The translations under genes and the position numbers were made by a program. Below, in pieces: positions 57,561 to 64,000 of a stretch of DNA of 64,000 bases; positions within the stretch are counted from its first letter, which is position 1; each line of letters begins with the position of its first letter. This DNA comes from Enoplolaimus lenunculus (Eukaryota; Nematoda; Enoplea; Enoplida; Thoracostomopsidae). The DNA lies in assembly GCA_030248215.1 (NCBI GenBank), contig JASANG010002561.1, positions 1 to 64,000 on the forward strand, written 5' to 3'. Under the pieces are notes generated by a model, which was not told the origin of the DNA, ran no database searches, and saw only the letters and a program-made list of their open reading frames with translations.

Positions 57561-57696
57561 GCACCTTGGCGACACCTTTAGTATATACTGCTTCTTTACA
57601 AATTGTTTTATCAGTGATTTCTGGATGCAACATCGGACGGGGTTCACTTGATCCGTTTTTGTTTATCTTGTATAACATCCAAGTTTGGGTATATAT

Positions 57697-58076
57697 CAGG
57701 GTGGCAACAAAGGTTCCGATTCGGTTTCGGATTCGGCAAAAATTTGAGCTTCGGATTCGGTTGTGGAAAAGCCGAATGCGAAAGCCGAATCCAACAAAGT
57801 TCGGCAATACGTTTTTTCATTTTTAAACAATAAATTTTTTCAATACCTTGCTATAAAAATCAATATTTTTTATTTCGGATGAGAAATCACAGAACTGACG
57901 TCGGAACGAAATATATTAACGTATTAAAAGTTATACGGCTGGCATTGCGTTAATATTCTGAAACAATTGTAGATATATCTGAAATTTGCAACATGCAGCA
58001 TTCGAATTCGGTTTCTGAATCTGCAAATTAGCACTGGATTCGGATTCGGTCAAATCGAGGATTCGGTACCACCCTG
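57697..58076. repeat. G-family hAT-like MITE, perfect 8-bp duplication
   Basis: GTATATAT on both sides (57689-57696, 58077-58084). Ends CAGGGTGGCAACAAAGGTTC and GATTCGGTACCACCCTG; GGATTCGG motifs at both ends. Confidence 0.95.
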
Positions 58077-58084
58077 GTATATAT

Positions 58085-59777
58085 ATTTTTAAATGTTGCA
58101 ACTCTCGTTACTCTATCGCCATCGGAAGACCATAAAATATGATTCGTTTTGTAGTGTAACTTGGTTTATGTAGTCACGACGAGGTAAGACAATATAAATA
58201 TATTACCTATATGTACTTCAGATGTGCAATTCGTTCCAACAATGTTTTTTGTGACAATATTCTTGTGAAGTGTGTGTGAGAGCGTTGTTTTAGTGTGAAA
58301 TATAATGTATCTTTTTTTCAACAAAAATCATTCTGTTTATTGTTGAGTTTTGACAATGTTTGTTGATATTTTTGTTTACACACTTGATTGCAGAATGTTT
58401 TTGCGGCGTTTTGCAATTATTGCTATTATTATTGTTAACTTTGATTTTAGGTGTATTCGAAACATCGGATCATTTGTTGATATTTGTGGGTATGTTTAGA
58501 TATTCGAACTTGAATAGAATATGTTGATTGTGTGATGACTGACAGTGTCGACAAGCGTATTGTTTGGTGATTGGTTGGTTTTGCCACATGGAAATACGTA
58601 TGTATGATTTACACCGGATATACGTGTGTGTTTGTATTTTTGCTTTCGGGTTTTTTTTCTGTAAGTATATGGATAGATGTCTTTAGCGCAAATTGCTTCG
58701 CCGGATATTTTCACACACGTAATAATGAGAATGGTGTAAGGGAGCGATCATCTACGCGTCGTATTGATCAGTGTTTATCAACGGCCAGACCGAGACAGGC
58801 CCAACCTACCGAGACTGAGATAATGCACGGTGACGAACGGCGCTGTAAGAGTGACGGACGGTGACGGACGGCGCCAGACGTGTGACGGGCGGCACGTGGA
58901 TGTCAACAAAAGTACAGCGGAACCCTTACTTACAGCTCTCAAGTCTGTACATGCAGTGGCGAATCCAGGATCTCACAATGGGTGGGGGGACAACATTTCA
59001 TAGGTAATAAGCTTATTTTTGACCCACACACAAACCACGAACTCTTGCAATAAAATTAACTTTTTTATGTTCGTTCAATTAAGACAAATCACAAATAAAA
59101 CTAACACATCGGATTTGGTTTCAAACAGGCACTAATTTAAAGGCTCGGATTCGGAAGCCAATTCAGTTTTGAAAAAGCAAAACCCAATCAGCTGCAGCAA
59201 CATCTGTTTCTGTTTTTGAATGCGTTAAAACTGCCTGCTAATTTCGGAACAGCGTAGAACAGCAATTGACAGTCTACATAATGTTTGTTCAGATGCTGTT
59301 AGGGGGGCCACGGCCGGGGTATGCCCCCCATGGATCCGCCATTGTGTTCATGTACCATATATAATTTTTTGCATGTACGATATACAACGTAGGTATATTA
59401 TCGGACACGGTGACTAATCGTCAATCATTACGTATTTATTATTGTTAGCATGTAATTGTAAAGACTACAGAGATGGTGTTGGTGAGAATGGTGTAAATGT
59501 TGTTATTAATTTTTTTCTCAAGATTGTTTTCACATAGTTTTTTCGCACGTATTTTGTTGCTGAAGTAATAATTATTTGGTTGTTGTTGTTTTTGTTGTTG
59601 TTGTTTTTGTTGTTTTTGTTGTTGTTGTTACTGGGGCAAGTTTATAAATTTAACATACTCTACGTCTGCGTATGTACGTATATCTAAGTTTTAGGATAAT
59701 GAAGTGTTAAAAATAAAGAAATATTAGTCAACGTGGTTACAATATTTGCAACCGATGCCAATATATTTACCGCAAAC
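58085..59777. other. No supported gene; D repeat and microsatellite
   Basis: D-family block at 58830-58925 (GTGACGGACGGTGACGGACG) and an interrupted (GTT)n array at 59578-59632. CATGGATCCGCCATTG near 59330 is a repeat end. No gene seen. Confidence 0.45.
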
Positions 59778-60001
59778 CACGGTGGCAACAAAGATTCGGA
59801 TTCGGCAAAAATTTGTGGTTCGCATTCGGATTCAGATTCGGTTGTGGAAAAGCCGAATCCAACGGCGTTCGGCAAAATGCTTTTTATTTTAAATAACTCG
59901 TTATATAATTTAATAGTTTTTATTTTATGTCACAAATTGCAAAATGTAACAGTTGGTTTTGGATTCGGAATCGGTCAAACCGTGGATTCGGTGCGACCCT
60001 G
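59778..60001. repeat. G-family hAT-like MITE, perfect 8-bp duplication
   Basis: CCGCAAAC on both sides (59770-59777, 60002-60009). Ends CACGGTGGCAACAAAGATTC and GATTCGGTGCGACCCTG. Confidence 0.95.
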
Positions 60002-60103
60002 CCGCAAACATGCCGCAACGCAACTTAAAAGATTATTAAAAATCCATTCCATCTTTTATTTACAACTATATATTGTAACAAAATATGTTATATATTGTCG
60101 TAG

Positions 60104-60413
60104 GCCAATCTGCTATTCAGGCCAATTACCAATTGAGCTAGGCCAATCTACTGTTCGAAGCTGATAGCAGTGTAGCCTAGGCCAATTGGCGATGGTGAGA
60201 TTTCGTAAATCAGCAGTGATGTAAAACGAACGCTGATTGGTTAACGGTATTGCGTCTATCCAAATAATCAAATCTCATTGGTCCGTAAGTTCAATTGCAG
60301 TTTAGCCCTAAGTTCAATTGCAGTTTAGCCCAGGCCACACTGCCATTACATAAAATAGCCGATTGGCCCACGCTAATAATAATAATAATAATTGGCGTGA
60401 ATAGCAGATTGGC
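60104..60413. repeat. MITE with 16-bp perfect inverted ends
   Basis: GCCAATCTGCTATTCA at the left and TGAATAGCAGATTGGC at the right; GGCCAATT/AATTGGC repeats inside, with (AAT)n at 60375-60392. A single end also occurs near 28127. Non-coding. Confidence 0.85.
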
Positions 60414-61648
60414 TTTTGGCATATACGTTTAATTTGCATACGTTTATAAAATTCAATTGGGAGATTGCCCAAAATACGTATGTGGAACGTTGGTTCCGGA
60501 TGGACGGCTCTGCTGTCCTGGGTCAGAGGCGTAGCCAAGATCTTAATTCGTTGGAGTATAATGATATAAATATTTTTTTGACTTCGACGATCCAGAAAGT
60601 CATTGTAAATCATCGGTGTTTCATTGTTTCTCTCAAGTAGTTTCACGACAGACAGAATATGTTTCGTCTATGAATCGCTGTCCGCCTTTGTTGTCTATGC
60701 TGTTGGTCTGACATTCAACGGTCAAAAAATAAATACTTTTCCATCGAAAACTAAACTTTAACAACTTTAACAACTTTAAATGAGAATGTGCCTGTAATTG
60801 AATATTTGGGGCGAAATTTCGGTTAATTAACCCACCAGTGAAATGTGTTTAGTGATCCAAAACGAGGCTGCGTGCACAGTGAGAGGCAGCGTTGGCTACT
60901 GGATGACCGCTTGTGGCGGTGGGGGCGGCGGATGGCGAACGGACGGGTTATGAATAAAGATTCTATAAGTGACTTTCACGAAAACGCTTAAAGTATCGAA
61001 TTGCGCACTGAATTCGTCGGTTGTGAAACGCGAAACGCTGAGACAGACAGTGAAATGAAGCTGACGCTGTCTGAGGGTCTGTATTCATAATGGACAATAA
61101 GCATGTATTTACATATATATATAATAGGAAGCGAAACCGAGGAAGGAAAGTAGGGGGAGGAAAAGAAAAAAAAAAAAAACACACAAAAACCACCAAAAAA
61201 ATTATTAAAAAAAAAAATAATAAAAAAAAAAAAAATAAAAAAATATAATAAAAAAAAAAAAAAAAAAAAAAAAAAACAAACAAAAAAAAACAAAATATAA
61301 GTATATATGTAATATATAATATATGTGTGTATTTATGTTATGTTTATGTGAGCATATGGGATATAGTGAAGAAATCGGAAACTTTCTAATATGTACGTAT
61401 GCAGACTTTGATTGGCTTTTCAAGTGCTCTCTGTTGTGTGTATATATTTGTCAGATATAAGCGTATAGTCTCAATTGATTGTGTCGGTATTTTGTTTTCA
61501 AGTATTGACGAAGGAACAAGGGCGCAGGTACGGAATCTGGACCCCCTTGGACTTTGATAAAAAGTGGTCCATCGTATAGATCTCGACGAGCTGAATTGAA
61601 CGGTACCATTTCTATGGCAGCATGACAAACGGTTCAGAAGTTATGGCT
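60414..61648. other. No supported gene; poly-A-rich tract
   Basis: 61163-61295 is an A-rich low-complexity tract (plus strand) yielding F-rich shadow frames on minus. The rest shows no recognised element. Confidence 0.45.
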
Positions 61649-62871
61649 AGGGAACGACCGGATCCAAAATTTTGCATTTACCGGATCTGGATCTTAAAAT
61701 TCAGATCCGGCCCGGATCCGGATCTTACCAGCTGAATAATTTTTCAATACCTAACGTATATAAAATAGAAAAAGTTCAACTGATTGTTTCGCAAAATTAG
61801 TCAACAAAACTTACAGCAACTAAAAAAGAAGTCTTTAAAATTTTTATGTTTGTTCTTCTTCCGCAACAACACTGGTCTCCACGTGAATGTCATTAACATC
61901 ATTTTCGTCTAGGCACTTCGGAGCAGGAAGCAATTGTGTATTGTAGCCAACAGCACGAAGGTTGTGTTTCAAAAACAGCAACTTTCTTGAGTTTTCTGGC
62001 TGTAGGCGAGCTCGCGTTCGTCCACTGATGTCCCGAGCTGTTTTAAACTCACGCTCCGAAGCCACTGTTCCTACCGGAGCGCTGTGGTACCGTGCCATAA
62101 CCTAAATTATCAAATTATGGGCGAACACGATTGCCAGTTAAGCAATAAAACGCTGCGAACGTTTTTCAGCTGTGTCCAAAAAACGCGAGTTAAAACCAGT
62201 ATAATCGTACTTAAACGGCGCAGTCATATCAATTTGTATGAAAGTAAATTAGGTATATTTAGCGAGCCAGCAAATTGATTGTTTTATCACCCACTTGAAG
62301 AAGTTTAGGAAACTTTTGACCATTTTCTTTCCAGTACTCGAGCGGATTTTCACGCTCATCAAGCAACTTGGCATTCAAAAAAGTATCGACTTCAACTTTA
62401 GCGCGATCATAACTGCTAGTTGAAACTTGTACGAAATTATAGTGCAAACACGAACAGATTGGAACAGAAAGTATCTAAACATCATATGTTCGTAAAATAT
62501 AGGCTTAACCAGGGCTCACACTATTGTGCGCCCAGAAATGAAATTGATAGCATTCTTACTGACTGTTATGTGCAAAAAGTATCGGCAAAAAATCGGCAAT
62601 TTTTCTGCAGTGCCGATGCCGATACTCCCGAAAAGTGCCGATTATTACCGATGCCGATGCCGGATAATCGGCACATCCCTAATCATACCTATTGAATCGC
62701 GGATCCTGCAGCGCTAAATATGGCACGATTGAACTCAGCGCGTCGAAATCTATCACATGAACGGTTGTTTATTAAATTCCTAGGGAACAGCGATGAATGA
62801 CCAAATCATCTGTTTAAAAAATTTTTTTTACCGGATACTAATCTGGAACCGGATATCCGGTCGATCCCTGT
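61649..62871 (-). mobile_element. hAT transposon remnant with transposase C-terminus
   Basis: Ends AGGGAACGACCGGATCC (61649) and GGATATCCGGTCGATCCCTG (to 62871) are inverted hAT-like termini. On minus, 62447-62298 encodes VEVDTFLNAKLLDERENPLE followed by YWKENGQKFPKLLQ. After a likely intron (donor CAA|GTGGGT near 62297, acceptor TTTAG near 62105), 62104-61844 encodes VMARYHSAPVGTVASEREFK and ISGRTRARLQPENSRKLLFL, the hAT dimerisation domain (the family usually reads S..SE..FS.AG...R..L.P). The N-terminal two-thirds of the transposase is gone, replaced partly by another hAT MITE end (GGCACATCCCTA at 62680-62692). Confidence 0.8.
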
Positions 62872-63397
62872 AATATTTGACAAATAGCAAAATTGTTCCA
62901 CACCGATCCATTTTTCACTTTCCGGTTCCGTCTCCGATATTTTCTAAGATGATGTTGGGCCAGGACCTTAAGAAAACAACGCGATAAAAGGTTGCAAACA
63001 CAAGTGTGTGTGTCTAAATTAAATTGTCAAAATTGCTATCTACAATGGTTAATATATATTTATTTATAGTCCACGGCGACGATTCAAATTTGCGTGTCAA
63101 ATAGCCTTCTTACTACGTATATATACGTATGTACATAGTTGTTTAATAACTGCACAATTTAGTAGTTGTTTTTCGTGTTATTTAAGTGTTTTTTGTTTGT
63201 ATTTCAAAACCGATATTTCGTTGTTGGTTTTTAAGTATTTGGGAAAAATTGGTATAATTTATTTACTAGAAAATAGTAACAATTTAATATTTTGATAACA
63301 TTTATTATTGACAAGCAAAGTTATTTTCTGCTGGGCCATAAAAGTGTGTGAATCGGTCACGGTTGCTTATTCATATCCAGGGGGTGGTAGTCGTTGT
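62872..63397. other. No supported feature
   Basis: AT-rich; no exon or repeat recognised. Confidence 0.4.
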
Positions 63398-63602
63398 GGC
63401 CTATGGTACGTTAAGGGGCGTCCAGGTTTCTGATGGATCCATAAAAGAGTAGGTTTAGAGTACATTTTTGCTTAGGCTTAGGCTAAGAACTCATTTTTGC
63501 AACGGCTTAGGCTTAGGCTTAGTAACTCATTTTTGCAACGCTTAGGCGTAAGCTTAGGTATACGCTTAATCTACTGTTACGCCCCTTAAAGTAACATTGG
63601 CC
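63398..63602. repeat. T-family MITE (T-C)
   Basis: GGCCTATGGTACGTTAAGGG to CCCCTTAAAGTAACATTGGCC in form, with three TTAGGC arrays; flanks GTCGTTGT / GTAATTGT. Confidence 0.9.
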
Positions 63603-64000
63603 GTAATTGTAATAGAGTTCTATAGTATGGGTGGGCGTAGCCAGGATTTTGGGAAAGGGGTGTGGGGAGGTTAACGTTGTGTAAAAATTTCGAAGGGAGC
63701 CCCTGTATTGTGCTATGATCTGAAAAAGTATCCGAAAAGCCCGCATTATGCGTAAAATCTATAGCTTTGGTCGGCTGTCAAGGTGTAGCGTGGCAAATTG
63801 AATTGTGCATCGGGCGGTGATTAATGAAAAAGTTTCGTTTTGAAGCAGGGGCGTATCCGCCAGGGAAGATTTCTGGGGTCATACCCCATTCCCTTGTACT
63901 GTTTATCCAGGCAGGGGCTGTTTAAGAATTGTTTCTTTACATCATATAGCACAAAGGGTGCAATCGGCATTCCGGTTCCGATTAGAATTGCGATTCAAAA
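63603..64000. other. Repeat ends at the right edge
   Basis: An R-like GTAGCCAGGATTTTGGGAAA segment lies near 63640, and a G-family end (AAGGGTGCAATCGGCATTCC) runs off the window from about 63955. No gene seen. Confidence 0.45.

Noticed and set aside
60963-61423. Phe-rich frames on minus
   Set aside because: Produced by the A-rich low-complexity tract at 61163-61295.

Overview
This is eukaryotic, AT-rich, non-coding-dominated DNA. Five spliced genes can be reconstructed exon by exon with matching intron phases, plus two partial or unresolved ones. All are spread through introns and spacers packed with short non-autonomous DNA transposons (MITEs). Arrays of the nematode-type telomere hexamer TTAGGC occur throughout, but only inside a MITE family. 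Together with the compact gene set this suggests a nematode, possibly an early-branching lineage with large introns; that assignment is an inference and is not proved by any one gene.

Layout. 1-14.8 kb, minus strand: first exon of a partial gene at the left edge (1009-1192), then a five-exon gene for a type II membrane, coiled-coil, polyglutamine protein (7462-14787). Its introns hold a 2.5 kb 8-bp minisatellite. 20.0-27.1 kb, plus: a ZIP zinc transporter (SLC39A1/2/3 type, 5 exons, 393 aa). 28.0-37.8 kb, minus: a TMEM144-type transporter (10 exons, 365 aa), convergent with ZIP. 39.4-44.7 kb, plus: TMBIM4 / Golgi anti-apoptotic protein (7 exons, 266 aa), divergent from TMEM144. 46.1-48.3 kb: decayed piggyBac transposon. 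50.0-53.3 kb, minus: ribosomal protein eS17 (RPS17, 5 exons, 139 aa, first exon holds only the ATG). 54.6-55.7 kb: LINE reverse-transcriptase fragment split by a hAT MITE. 56 kb onward: one unrecognised plus-strand exon with a possible myristoylation start, then mostly repeats including a decayed hAT transposase (61.6-62.9 kb).

Repeat families (my labels). T: ends GGCC, 8-bp target duplications, internal (TTAGGC)n; subtypes T-A (...CAGGGGCGGAAC), T-B (...CAGGGCCGG) and T-C (...AAGGGGCGTCC). P: near-perfect palindrome rich in TGAGTCA. W: ends CTGTAGTGACCCGAATAAG. E: rich in CACGTGCAAG. K: ends GTATTCTCAAATG. G: hAT-like, CAGGGTG ends, CCGGAA-rich. B: piggyBac-like, TTAA-CCC ends, carrying a tRNA-like promoter. 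S: tRNA-related SINE. R: CGTAGCCAGGGGG. D: GACGGACGGTGACGG. Y: GCGGGTA-rich.

The host genes are unrelated housekeeping or membrane functions; nothing suggests a shared pathway. The distinctive biology is the telomere-hexamer MITE family, with over 30 copies, many well-marked by 8-bp target duplications and several within 16-45 bases of splice sites.
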